Assembly (NCBI RefSeq): GCF_030867095.1 | Contig: NC_081831.1 | Coordinates: 19,816,001 to 19,880,000 of the forward strand | Length of the DNA stretch: 64,000 nt | Source: Alligator mississippiensis | Lineage: Eukaryota; Chordata; Crocodylia; Alligatoridae | Direction: 5' to 3' | In this document: piece after piece, positions 45,501 through 55,330 of the stretch | How the letters are laid out: each line of letters begins with the position of its first letter | Numbering within the stretch: the stretch's first letter is position 1 | Notes under the pieces: generated by a model | What the model was told of the DNA's origin: nothing | The model's input: the letters and a program-made list of their open reading frames with translations, nothing else | Database searches by the model: none | Made by a program: the position numbers and the translations under genes

Positions 45501-47933
45501 TCACTTGGCAGGGAAGGTTGTGGCTACATTTTGAAGTGAATGCTGGAACACACCAGGAAAGCAATTTTTAATTTCTGATTGCAATCAGCATTAGACTGGA
45601 CACCTGTTTTCCAGAATTACATTACTTCAGCCCCAGAACAGAAATGTCATGTGACCCAGGCATCTCCTCAAAACATTTCTTGTTTCAAAGGCTGCTCACA
45701 AACTAGCTACAGGTGAAGGATCTTGGAGAATCATTTCAAATGAGGATTAAATTACCCACTGTCATGGGGTGGCCTGCAGAAGACAACACCTCCTACCCTG
45801 TCACTAATCATCAGGCATCTCCTAAGTGATGGGCCTGTTTTCTTTTCTTAGAATTGGGAAGACTGTGACAGCACAAACACACAGGGTTTTCTACTGCTAT
45901 GCTGAAGAGGACAGCTCTCCAGGCCACACGTTTAACAGATTATCAGCAAGGCATAAATAGGATGGAACATAACCTTCACAAGTACGGAGGTGAAGAGCAG
46001 ATTGGCGATTCTGCATTGCTGCTGCCAATGCTACACCTGCATGCAGGAGATACCAGGGCAGGGGACTGGACCTGGTTTACCAGTTTGATTTATGTTGCCT
46101 TCTTTACTGAGAAATGAAACCCAAGGAGCTGAGGTTCTGCAGGTCTTGGTTGCTTTAGTAGTGACATGGGTGGCACATTTCCCTGGTACTTACCTGGTCT
46201 CAAAACCATACCACTGGAGAGTTTGGGATTTCTCTCAAGTACCAAAGCACCTCAAACAGCTTTGTTAAAGTATTTTCTGTGCTTTCCCTTCTCAAGCACT
46301 GGGATCTCCTTTCCGCGACACATCTGATCTTCCAGCTAGCAGCTATGCCAGTGTCTGCTTTTGTGCTTTCCACTTACCTTGGCCAAAAGAGCTCCTAGCA
46401 TTCCTCCTGATAGCTGACACAGCCAATATGGGAGAAGGAGAAGTGGGGAAAGGCCTCCTGCAGCCAGAGCGGCCAGGGTAACAGCTGGGTTGAAATGGCC
46501 ACCACTGCAAAAGGAAAGGGGTCAATTGTGCCCACACCAACCACAAGGCAGGATACTGAGTGACTGGGACACCTCCAGTAGGTTAGGCTGCAGTGCCCTG
46601 AGCATGCAGAGCCTACACATGGAGGTCTATGCCACTCTCAACATCCTGGTGATAGAAAACGGGTCCCTGACAGATACTTTTTGCCAGATCCTCAGACTAA
46701 TTCATTCTGGATTTATGAATAAATCCCCTCCCTTCCTTTCCCCTCTGAGAGCTTTTATCTCTTGGTCTCATGAGGTGAAAGGTACTGGTTTGCAATCCAT
46801 TATGGGTGAGGGGTACATCTAACAGTGAGTGACAAATTATAGTGAAGAGCTCCTAGTGGTAGCACTTGAAGCACTGATTTGTAATCTCCACTGAGGCTGC
46901 GGAGAATCGTCCTCCTAAGAGACGCGTATATAACTTGCAGGCAGATGGAACCAGGATGCCGACTGATGCAGAACCTAGTCTCAGAGTAAGTCCTGAAAAC
47001 ACACCGGCATCTTCCAGTTCTCCACAGCCTACCCAAGCTTCAGCCCTTGACTTAGTCAGGGCCAAGAGCACCTTCCATGATTCCTGTTTAAGCTCCCTTC
47101 ACCTAAAACTAGGAAGGCTTCCTGCTTTCTCTGGGATCAAAAGGTGGCTAACTATAATTTTCAGACTAACATTTCTAGGATTTAATGTGGAGTTATGCAT
47201 CTTTCTGGGTGGGATAGGTTCACAATAGTGTACCACCTCCTTGTGGAGCAGTGAGTAGGTGCTAAGTGGACTCCGGTGTTGGACTGCAATCCTCTTTCTA
47301 CCCTGATTAAGAGCCTGAAAAGACGTGAGTACAGAAGGTGAGTGGGTCTTCCTCCTGCTCGTTGATTATTGTGATCTGGTGCTCAGGCTGAGACAAAGAC
47401 ACATTACAAAAGTAGGTGCATTAACTGTTTTTTGCAGGCTGGACTATGATTGCATGAAGCCCCCCTGAGTTTACGTACGTGCTTCATAAGTGGAATAAGA
47501 TCTGGCTCTAGGTCACTGCAGGATCATGGTCTAATAGAGCACAGACCGTTAAGTAGTGGTTCAGGTTTGATTACATAGCCTGATTTGACTTGATTATGGA
47601 CTATGCCTATGTACCCATCCTACCTGCAGAAGAGGAGACAACTGCCCCATACCTTATTTTCCCCAAAACTGCTACCATGATCCCCAGCGAAAATCCATGA
47701 GCAAGAGCTGGCCCCATGGGCCCTGCCCCCTCAGGGTTGGTGATCACAGAAAGACATGCGGCTGCCACAAACAAGGTGCTGCCCATCAGCTCAGCCAGGC
47801 AGGGCTGGGCGTACTTCTCAAAGATGGTCCGATCCTCTGGCTCTTTCCCAGGCTCTGCTTGGGCAAGGATGGAGGTTGCTCCTACATTCTCCATTTCTGT
47901 CTCCAATGAATATTCTTTGGTGAGAAGAACCAT
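36351..47933 (-). CDS. AQP8: Aquaporin, AQP8-type, complete
   Basis: Four exons (47653-47933, 46378-46504, 42395-42606, 36351-36519) sum to 789 bases, 262 aa plus stop; human AQP8 is 261 aa as recalled. Both pore motifs are present: SGGHFNPAV and [14 protein letters not shown]8-like marks are [21 protein letters not shown] (helix-2 His), [30 protein letters not shown], the Cys two residues before the second NPA, and an NRT sequon where AQP8 has one. The family forms tetrameric channels for water and small solutes such as ammonia or peroxide. The start ATG at 47933 has A at -3 and G at +4. A TAG lies upstream in frame next to a pyrimidine-rich AG, suggesting a non-coding first exon further up. 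It could be the AQP8 paralogue of non-mammals rather than AQP8 itself. Confidence 0.93.
36690..36778. repeat. GTAATATCTTTTACC-type small palindromic element
   Basis: TTTGGTAATATCTTTTACCG and AAAAGATGTTACCAAA face each other over about 85 bp around AAGCTTGTCTAACATC. A short foldback relative of the element at 42673-42910. Confidence 0.6.
36935..37694 (-). mobile_element. CR1 LINE 3' part (about 760 bp)
   Basis: The minus strand is open for 223 codons: [20 protein letters not shown], then [31 protein letters not shown] and [20 protein letters not shown], the RT thumb and C-terminus of CR1 ORF2. The 3' end at 36935 has the TTCATAG tail. The open frame suggests a fairly young copy. It lies in aquaporin intron 3. 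Confidence 0.92.
37838..38153. mobile_element. MITE with TATACA terminal repeats and internal hairpin
   Basis: Its left end is GGGCGCCTATACATGAGCA; its right end is the inverse of TGGGCACTTATACACATGC. Inside, ACTAAAACTCATTGAACAAG and GCTTTAGTTC make a hairpin. The copy at about 48232-48470 and a remnant near 1150-1470 share both features. It lies in aquaporin intron 3. Confidence 0.6.
38156..38524 (+). mobile_element. LTR-like fragment with CAAT, TATA and poly(A) signal
   Basis: GATTGG (about 38353), TATAAAAG (38393-38400) and AATAAA (38437-38442) are spaced as in a retroviral LTR, and the block ends CTCGTTCGACA. The left border is uncertain. No viral genes follow, and the family is not recognised. 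Confidence 0.42.
38525..40565. other. AQP8: Unassigned part of aquaporin intron 3
   Basis: About 38940-39480 is GC-rich and might belong to the LTR-like block before it. About 39830-40230 contains CAGCAG-rich and GGGACACGGGCC-like inverted phrases (AGATCTGCACGCGGGATGAC near 39850; inverse near 40120), suggesting an old palindromic element. No exon is supported. Confidence 0.35.
40566..41548 (+). mobile_element. CR1 LINE 3' part (about 980 bp)
   Basis: The plus strand encodes [20 protein letters not shown] (RT catalytic region with ADDT), [40 protein letters not shown] and [16 protein letters not shown]-like sequence. The tail near 41530 is TTTCTATGATATGATTC. It has a stop near 40934 and one frame change near 41060. 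It lies in aquaporin intron 3. Confidence 0.9.
41549..42394. other. AQP8: Aquaporin intron 3, part next to exon 3
   Basis: Frames open on both strands at 41550-42120 are compositional. About 41950-42170 is pyrimidine-rich (CTTCCCC and CCACTCCC runs). No repeat family is recognised. Confidence 0.35.
42395..42606 (-). CDS. AQP8: AQP8-like coding exon 3
   Basis: 212 bases, acceptor GAACAG|AGC, donor TCAG|GTAAGG. It encodes loop C with an NRT sequon and helices 4-5 ([39 protein letters not shown]). Confidence 0.93.
42673..42910. mobile_element. Foldback DNA element, 238 bp
   Basis: The left arm (GACAAGGTTCTTTAGGTAAA, then TCTAATATCTTTTATTAGAC) is repeated inverted at the right (ATTGGATTTACCCAAAGAAC, CTTGTC). 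The arms are nearly 95 bp each around a 50-base loop. The element is in aquaporin intron 2 and ends 67 bp before the exon 3 acceptor. Confidence 0.82.
43515..43640. repeat. Partial DNA element (CTTTTATTAGACCAACTAAG type)
   Basis: GATACCTTTTATTAGACCAA, then CTTCTGCAAGATTTTGGGC and CATGCCCTTCATCAGGCTCA, is one arm of the same broad family as 42673-42910. Confidence 0.6.
43641..46377. other. AQP8: Aquaporin intron 2, remainder
   Basis: Single-copy-looking sequence of mixed composition. An open frame of 139 codons (43731-44150, minus) resembles no family I know and lacks support. No other feature is seen. Confidence 0.35.
46378..46504 (-). CDS. AQP8: AQP8-like coding exon 2 (first NPA)
   Basis: 127 bases, acceptor TTTTGCAG|T, donor AAG|GTAAGT. 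It encodes [18 protein letters not shown] and [18 protein letters not shown], nearly unchanged from AQP8 proteins I recall. Confidence 0.95.
46505..47652. other. AQP8: Aquaporin intron 1
   Basis: 1.15 kb between coding exons 1 and 2. No repeat family or further exon is recognised. Confidence 0.45.
47653..47933 (-). CDS. AQP8: AQP8-like coding exon 1
   Basis: 281 bases: a hydrophilic N-terminus, then helices 1-2 ([19 protein letters not shown] and [19 protein letters not shown]). Donor AAG|GTATGG, phase 2. The N-terminal 35 residues are not alignable to AQP8, so the start is an inference. Confidence 0.85.
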
Positions 47934-48231
47934 CCTTGGGACGTCTGGCACCTGAGATGATGCCTACTGGGGGAGAAGGAAAAAAGGTGTTATTTCCCCC
48001 CACTGACCAGCAGCATAGAGGTCCTTACATTGGGAATGAACCCATCCATTGTAATCTATGTGTTTTTCCTGTTCTCCCCAGAGGGCCTTAGGAGGGGCCA
48101 TGCCTCCCTTCTGCCCACAGTAGCAGAAAGGAGATGAAACAAAGACTGAAACAAAATGTGCTGAAGTGCTGAGCTTTCCTTTCCAATCACCTGTAACATG
48201 GAGTGATTTCGAGAAACACAGAACTGACTCA

Positions 48232-48470
48232 TCGGGCACTTTTATAGATGCTATGGGCGGTGTGGGGAGGGAGGGGGGTGCTTTTATTAGCAAGTCATGC
48301 TAACTAAAAATGCCCAAGCAGCATATGTATCAGCATCCCCACGCTGAAAAATGGCAGTGGGGCACTTTGAACTAAAGCTCATCAAACGATTATTCGAGTC
48401 TGCTCCAACGTACTAGATTCCCAGTACATCGGAGCAGGCTCCCTGCACGTGTATAGGAGCCCATCAAGTC
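48232..48470. mobile_element. MITE, second copy of the TATACA family
   Basis: It starts GGGCACTTTTATAGATGC and ends with the inverse of TGGGCTCCTATACACGTGC. It shares TGAACTAAAGCTCAT and CATCGGAGCAGGCTCC with the copy at 37838. ATC lies on both sides. It is about 300 bp upstream of the aquaporin ATG. Confidence 0.6.
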
Positions 48471-48477
48471 TTTCACA

Positions 48478-48700
48478 GGCATCCATGCCAAAGAGTTTCC
48501 TTTATTAAACTGATCAAGCTCCATCCTAAAAGTAGTTAATTTTTGTGCTTGCCACTACTGTGATTAGGAATCTGTTCTAGAACCTCACAAAAACCATCTT
48601 CTAAATTGCAACTGAATTTACTCATGGCTGGTTTGTTCCTGTTTAATTTGGTTTTGTAGGTTAAATAGATCTTTCATCTGTTCTGCCATAACGAGGTTTC
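48478..48700 (-). mobile_element. Old CR1 fragment
   Basis: Read on the plus strand, CTCCATCCTAAAAGTAGTTA, AGGAATCTGTTCTAGAACC and CATCTTCTAAATTGCAACTG match the antisense of the older amniote CR1 3' part. Strongly diverged. Confidence 0.65.
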
Positions 48701-49267
48701 AGCTGGGATTGCAGTAGAAAACAAAGAAATATAGGGGCCTGATTTTTTTTGTTGCACTAAACTCAATCTAAGCTGTTTGGCAGTGGAAAAAAAGCCTTAC
48801 TGCCATGGAAACAGACTCCTGAGCTCTCCACACAGGGGCTTTAGGGCTCTGTACTAGTCTTGCTCTCAGTCATTGGTGTCAGAGGCAGATAAGGGTGGCT
48901 GCAGAGCATTGTGGTTGTCCTCTGTTTTTAGAGGCTCATGGCAAATAGAGGGTGAGGTCTTGTCGACAAGCAAAAGCTGCATCAGAATGCCCTAAACCAG
49001 TTTAAACCAATGACATAGGGGGCCAGACAGGCTTCTTGTTGTTTCAGCATACAGAGGGCAAAGGTAGCTTCAAATCAACTTTAGCTTTCCTCCTTTTCCT
49101 TCCCCAAGTGCAGCAAGGATGTAGCCAAATACAGCACCCACTAGTTACACAATTTTGTCCAGTGAGGACAGAATTTTCACTGTTTGTGGCCAGATGTCAA
49201 TTTTTCAGCCACAGAAGTGTTTACTCTTGACAGTTATGATCCGTTTGTAGTTTGGTACCCATACAAT

Positions 49268-50285
49268 AGGGCTGTGTGAAGCTTTGGGTGGCGATTATAT
49301 TCAGAAGAGATTTGGCCCGATTTGGTGGCCGAACCTCTGAATCCAAATCAAATCAGGGGACCAATTTAAAGGTCCGAATTGATTCAAAGTTCTCCGAATC
49401 TTCAGAAAAGATTCGGAGAGCTTTGATGATTCGGGCAGTCCCTGGTGGCTGTAGCAGGGAGCTGCAGTTGACTCAGAGCTGGTAAGTACTAGGGGTGGGG
49501 GAGGAGGGGTGTGGGGAGGGGACCATGGGAGGGCCCCTGCCAGCCCCCCTGGACCCCTGCCTGCTCCTCCACCCAGCTCGGTACTTAAAAAAAAATAGCC
49601 TTGGTGCTCACCCAGTGCTGCCAGGTGGGGGGCGGGGGCAATCCCTGCTGCCCCCCACTGCCCCATGCTGCATGGGGGGCTCTTCCATGAGCCCCCCGAC
49701 CCCCCCCAATCCTCCAGCCCCACCACAGGTGCCCCACCCAAACCAGCTCCAGCCCTTTAAGAAAAAAAACCCAAGTAAATATTGGGGACTCACCGCTCCT
49801 GCAGCAGCCTCGGGGCTTCAGGGGCTTGTGCAGAGCCCCCCACGTGGCATGGGGCAGTGTGGGGCAGCAGGGATCCCCCGTGCTGGCAGGAGCGGTGAGT
49901 GTGGGGGGGGGCGTTTCTTAAAGGGCTGGAGCTGGCCTGGGTAGGGCACCCATGGGGGATTGAGGGGGGGGTCAGGGGGCTCATGCAGAGCCCCCCACAC
50001 AGCATGGGGCAGTGGGGGACAGTAGGGATCGCCCCCCACCCGGCAGCACCTGGTGAACACCATGGCTTTTTTTTTAAACAAGTGCCGCGAGCTGGGGTAG
50101 CCATTGCTGGGCTGGGAGAGAGGCGGGAGATGGGCCTGGCTGATCCAGAGATTTGGCAGCAGCTGAATCTCTGAATTAGATTCGACCAAATCAAATCGGG
50201 ACAGTGATTCAAATCACCAAATCAAATCACTGTCCCCCAAATTGGCCAAATCTGACATGAATACTAGTCGCTTTGCACAGGCCTA
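49268..50285. mobile_element. hAT-like non-autonomous element, copy B
   Basis: 1018 bp with terminal repeats TAGGGCTGTGTGAAGC and inverse TAGGCCTGTGCAAAGC. A perfect 8-bp duplication CCATACAA lies at 49260-49267 and 50286-50293. The AT-rich GATTCG arms enclose a GC-rich core (about 49490-50150) built of several related units, some inverted, each with an A-run and a CTTTAAG-type phrase. It is the same family as copy A, in opposite orientation by the end sequences. Confidence 0.88.
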
Positions 50286-50835
50286 CCATACAACACAGAT
50301 GCATAGATATTTATGTGGCTACTGAGTATCTGCACTGGGCTATGCACTGGCCAAGCAGGGAAGAAATGGAGTACTGTATTTGTAACTTCTAGAGTAGCTA
50401 AGACTATCCAGCAATGTAGCACAAACTTAGAAGTTCAAAAAGCTCTAGCATCTATATGTTCACTAATAGAGCCATAGAAAAAGACTCCATCAAGGTAGGT
50501 ATCTTTTTTAATCTACCAGGACAGGAAGCTGTGTTTACAACAGTTTGCAACTATCAGTAACAGAAAAGAATAACTATGAGACAGTACTAAAAAAGGTTGA
50601 GGAGTACAGCATACCAAAACAAAATGAAAGCTTAGAAAAGTGTAACTTTCATAGGACAAAGGAGAGAGCATGAGACAGTTGAGGAGTGTGTTACTGACTG
50701 CTGAGTCAGACTTGCAATTTTGGAGAGTTAACAGTCCTTTATAAAAGACCAAATACAAAGCTTAAGAAAAGCTTGTTAGAAAATAGTTTTCCATCTATTG
50801 AATCCTCTGTGAAATCTTATGAAATATGAACTTTC

Positions 50836-52097
50836 ATTTCTACCCAGTCAGGCAGATCATGCCTGACTAATCTAGTCTCTTTTTATGACCAGGTTACGAA
50901 ACGCCTGGACACAGGAGTAGGGGTGGATGTCGTATACTTAGACTTCAGGAAGGCCTTCAATACGGTATCCCACCCCATACTGGTGAACAAGTTAAGAGGC
51001 TGTGATGTGGATAACTACACAGTCCGGTGGGTGGCGAATTGGCTAGAGGGTCACACCCAGAGAGTCGTGGTGGATGGGTCGGTATCGACCTGGAAGGGTG
51101 TGGGCAGTAGGGTCCCGCAGGGCTCGGTCCTTAGACCAATACTCTTCAATATCTTCATCAGCGACTTGGACAAGGGAGTGAAGTGTACTCTGTCCAAGTT
51201 TGTGGATGACACAAAACTGTGGGGAGAAGTGGACATGCCGGAGGGCAGGGAATAGCTACAAGCAGACCTGTACAGGTTGGACAAATTGGCAGAAAACAAC
51301 AGAATGCAATTCAACAAGGAGAAGTGCAAAGTGCTGCACCTAGGGAGGAAAAATGTCCAGCATACCTACTGCCTAGGAAATGACCTGCTTGGTGGCATGG
51401 AAGTGGAAAAGGATCTTGGAGTCCTAGTGGACTCCAAGATGAACATGAGTCGGCAGTGCGACGAAGCCATCAGAAAAGCTAATGGCACTTTATCGTGCAT
51501 CAGCAGATGCATGACGAATAGATCCAAAGAGGTGATACTTCCCGTCTGTCAGGCGCTGGTCAGACCACAGTTGGAGTACTGAGTGCAATTCTGGGCGCCG
51601 CACTTCAAGAGGGATGCAGATAACCTGGAGAGGGTCCAGAGAAGGGCCACTCGTATGGTTAAGGGCTTGCAGGCCAAGCCCTATGAGGAGAGACTGGGGC
51701 ACCTGGACCTTTTCAGCCTCCGCAAGAGAAGGTTGAGAGGCGACCTTGTGGCTGCCTATAAGTTCATCACGGGGGCACAGAAGGGAATTGGTGAGGTTTT
51801 ATTCACCAAGGCGCCCCCGGGGGTTACAAGGAATAATGGCCACAAGCTAGCAGAGAGCAGATTTAGATTGGACATTAGGAAGAACTTCTTCACAGTTCGA
51901 GTGGCCAGGGTCTGGAACGGGCTCCCAAGGGTGGTGGTGCTCTCCCCTACCCTGGGGGTCTTCAAGAGGAGGTTAGATAGACATCTAGCTGGGGTCATCT
52001 AAACCCAGCACTCTTTCCTGCCTATGCAGGGGGTCGGACTCGATGATCTATTGAGGTCCCTTCCAACCCTAACATCTATGAATCTATGAATCTACCC
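50836..52097 (+). mobile_element. Young CR1 LINE, 3' 1.26 kb
   Basis: The plus strand encodes the RT domain through the ORF2 end: [39 protein letters not shown], catalytic FVDDTKLWG, the thumb, and [20 protein letters not shown]. Only two stops interrupt about 390 codons (TAG near 51253, TGA near 51581). The 3' tail is CTATGAATCTATGAATC. It is 5'-truncated before the RT fingers. Confidence 0.94.
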
Positions 52098-52124
52098 AGG
52101 AGAACTTTTACAACCTTTTCTCCA

Positions 52125-52210
52125 ATGCCTGATGAAGGGGTTTGTCCCTGAAAGCTTGCAATTAAAGAATTTATTTTGCAAAAATCTTGTCGGTCTAATA
52201 AAATATATCA
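52125..52210. repeat. CCTGATGAAG-AAAGCTTG repeat end
   Basis: GCCTGATGAAGGGGTTTGTC, CCTGAAAGCTTGCAATTAAA and CGGTCTAATAAAATATATCA are the arm of the AAGCTT family seen at 11795, 42673 and 43515. Confidence 0.6.
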
Positions 52211-52529
52211 TCTCTACTATGATTCCTGATTGCTAGAAAATACCGTACTCACTTTGGAGTGACCAATTATACTTTGCCAAACTTCTAAAATTACAAATGC
52301 CAGACTGCACAAATGGCACATACAGCCTTTGTGTGTCAGATCAGGGAGGGGGCAAACAGCACAGCAGCAGATAGGGCATGGAGCAGAAAGCAGAGCATCC
52401 GATCAGGCAGGGGGCATAAAGGAGAGCAGCAGATGGGGCAGGGAAATGGGATTGAAGTGGCAGTCGGGAGAGCATGGGGCTTAAGTTGTGGCATGGTTGC
52501 CAAAAAGGTTGGCCCCCACTGTACCAAAA

Positions 52530-53070
52530 GGTCAGTTGGAAAGTAATGCCTCCTAATTTCTATCTTCTAAGTATGCCACCAACATGGAGGGTCTTCCTCT
52601 TGATTTCTTGCCTGGGGGCCATAGTAAACTCAAAGGTTTATGCCAAGACCCTGAAGGAACTGAAACGTTCCTTGCAAAGAGTTTGAGGTGACACGGCATG
52701 ACAAAGACATGCCTGAGGTGCTGCTTCCAGCTTGCACCCCACAGAAGCAATCTGATTGTCTGGATGGACTGTGCTGCCCCATCCTCTGTACATCCTAGGA
52801 GATAAATGATGGACTATAAGGGTGACGTTTTTGGGGTGAAAGCAAAGTGACGGAGTCTGTGACAGCAGCTATGCAGCAAGGACAAAACCTGGTACAATGT
52901 CAGGATACATGTCTTTGCTTACCGGTGGAAAAAAGATCAGTGATGGAGAAGGAGACTAAAATATAGCTGTATGTTCAGCAGTGAGGTACAATTTTTTGGT
53001 ACAAGTTTAATAATTTTACAATAATATTCGACTGAGGGAAAAAATAGGAGGCATTATGTTCTGACTGACC
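52530..53070. mobile_element. Mariner-like DNA element, 541 bp, degenerate
   Basis: Terminal inverted repeats: GGTCAGTTGGAAAGTAATGC and GGTCAGTCAGAACATAATGC, both followed by CTCCTA. The sequence near 52925-52990 (YRWKKIS, then GEGD in one frame) faintly resembles the end of a mariner transposase. It is internally deleted and has several stops. TA target sites are not evident. Confidence 0.65.
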
Positions 53071-53279
53071 CTCATATATTTCAAATATAGAATATACACC
53101 AGGAAAACATTTAGTCACAGCAGATACAGTATCCAGAACCTATGACAATATAGAATGACCAGGTTCCAGAGTTCAGCATAGTTTATGCTAATGTGGTCAG
53201 AAGAATGATTTTCATGGCAGATAAAATGTGGTCAGTCGTTGCATAAACTACTGCTCAGGATGACACTACAAAAAGCGAT

Positions 53280-55330
53280 TGTGGCAGTGCACCTTTGGGT
53301 GCCTGCCAATTTAAGGGCTTGAGCTGGCTACAGACCAGCCAGCAGGTGGGAGCAGACCCCATCAGGTGGTCATGTGGCACCCAGGAGGCTGCCTGATTGG
53401 TGGAGGGCTGGGCAGCCTGGGTATAAGGCAAGCCCCTAACAGGAAAGCTGGCAGTTGCTGCAGGGATGCTGCTGATGTAACATCACCTAGCTGGAGATCT
53501 GCTGCTCCTGGAACATCCTGGGTTAGGGAGGAGCTAGGGGGAAGGAGGAGGTTCCTAGAGACACTGGGGGTCCAGAGCCCTTAGGAGGAGGCTGAAAGCC
53601 TGTGGCTGTGGGAAGGCCAGCCTAGAGCGAGGGGCCAAGATGACCTATCAAGAGAAGCCAGCTAGGCAAGAGCCTAGTGAAGGCACAGGCCAGCCTGAAC
53701 AGAAGGGGCTTAGAATAAGGGGGCCTACAGAGGGGCTAGGTAAGCCCTGATTAGAACTGATGAGAGCATGGGCTACCGACAAAAGGCCTGGGGAAATCCA
53801 GGGAGTGCAGCTGACCTTGGAGGGGTCTCTGCAAAGACTCAAATGAGCCCAGTGAAGTAAAGGGCTGCTTTGCCTAAAATCTGTGGGGCTCTAAGCAAGC
53901 CTGGTGTGAGAGGACCAATTTATGGAGGGACCCAGGGAAGACCCCTGTAGAGTGAGAGAGTCAGCTGCTTATAGACTGATCCCAGGGCTCTCCACTGGCC
54001 CAAGTTCTACTTTCCTTGGGCCCAGAAGTGGCCAAAGGCCCAGGAATGGCCAAAGGGCATATGTGCCCACCATGAGGGGTCAGCTAGTGCTGCAGAGGCC
54101 CTGGCACCCCGACTGGCTGGAGAGTGGGGCCAGGCTCAAAGAAGCAAAGGTGTCTCATGGGAGAGACTACCTACAAGACAGTAAGGGGTCAGTTCACTGG
54201 CATTCTGATATGACAGTGGCTGGAATTAGCCACCTGATAGGAAGTATCCTGTAAGGGGCCTGAGAGAGAGTTGGGGCCAGTGACTGGTGGCTATGTTATA
54301 AGGTGGAGGCTGGAATAGAGTGCCCAGGAGCGAACAGCCTATGAAGAACAACAAGGAGCCCAGAGTGGGAAGAGAAAGACCAGGGCAGATGGGCCTGCAG
54401 TGGTCCTGGAGAATGACCTAAAACTACACCCTGCTGGGGTTGGATGGTGTGGCAGGAGTTCCAGTGGTGGGGCACTCTCCAGGAAATGTCATATTTGTGC
54501 TTTCCTAGTGAAAGGCGAGTATGGGGCCCCCCATAGGTGACTGGTGTCCCCCAAGTCTGGAGGGGCACCAGATTGCTGATGGCGGGGTCCCGTCAGCAGC
54601 TAATCAACTACCTGGGGTGGGGGGGATGTCCCCCAGCAGCCAATCACTGAGCCAGCAGTGAAACCAGAAGTGCACTTCCACTGGCACTTCTGGTTTCGCA
54701 GCTGGGTTTCCAGGGGGTGCAAGGGGCGCAAGGCCCAGAAGCCCCAGTGAGGGGGTGGAGTAGTTACCCCAGTGAGGGGGCACAGTGTGAGGGTCAAGGA
54801 ACCTAATTAGAGGGAAGGAGCCCAGAGTAGAGGCCCCAGAGAGAGGCAGAGTAGAGGCCTTAGAGAGGGGGCATGAGGCCACATTTGGGCTGGAAGCCTA
54901 ATGAACTACATGATCCACAAGCTGAGAGAGTGAGAACAGCATTTGGAGTGGCCCGAGAGGGTGGACCCATATGTAAGAGAGGGCTGGCTGCTCAAGAAGC
55001 TACCCAGAGAACCTCGACTGGCTCAAGCTGGGGTCAGGACCATGAGGGTCAAAGGGCAAGAGCACCCACCATGAGGGACAGCCAGAGCCAGTGGCCTGCA
55101 AGGCCAAAGGTCCTGGAGTGGGCCACTGCCAAGAAGGAAAGGGAACTGGGGGGGTGGGGCCTGTGTCCCAGGATGATGGTGGAGATTAGACTGCCTGAGT
55201 AAGAGGGATCCAGGTTGGGGCCCAAATGTCAGTTGGGAATATAGTGGAGCTGGAGCCATATAGTGATATGATCTGTGAGGCATGGGACATGGTAAAGGAG
55301 AGGTTGGAGCCATGTGTTATGCCCTTGGCA
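53280..55330 (+). repeat. Unclassified purine-rich repeat block
   Basis: 2 kb of G-rich DNA with degenerate short units (AGCCCAGTGA, GGGGCCAGTG, GAGGCCCTAG phrases). The GGTATAAGGC at about 53419 could be a promoter-like start. The style matches the insert at 34150-35275. About 54590-54730 holds a palindromic AGCCAATCACTGAG and AGAAGTGCACTTCCACTGGC segment. No protein is recognised; perhaps an LTR element leader. Confidence 0.4.

Larger units (their letters stand above)
47934..49259. other. AQP8: 5' flank of the aquaporin gene
   Basis: A pyrimidine-rich AG lies just above the ATG and may end a 5' UTR intron, so the promoter may be further right. The flank also holds a MITE (48232-48470) and an old CR1 piece (48478-48700). 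Confidence 0.4.

Noticed and set aside
49301-50212. Open frames of 123-149 codons on both strands
   Set aside because: Same GC-rich hAT core, copy B. No protein family is recognisable.
53922-55202. Open frames of about 110 codons in the purine-rich block
   Set aside because: The sequence is a degenerate repeat block. The frames have no conserved motif and overlap antisense frames.
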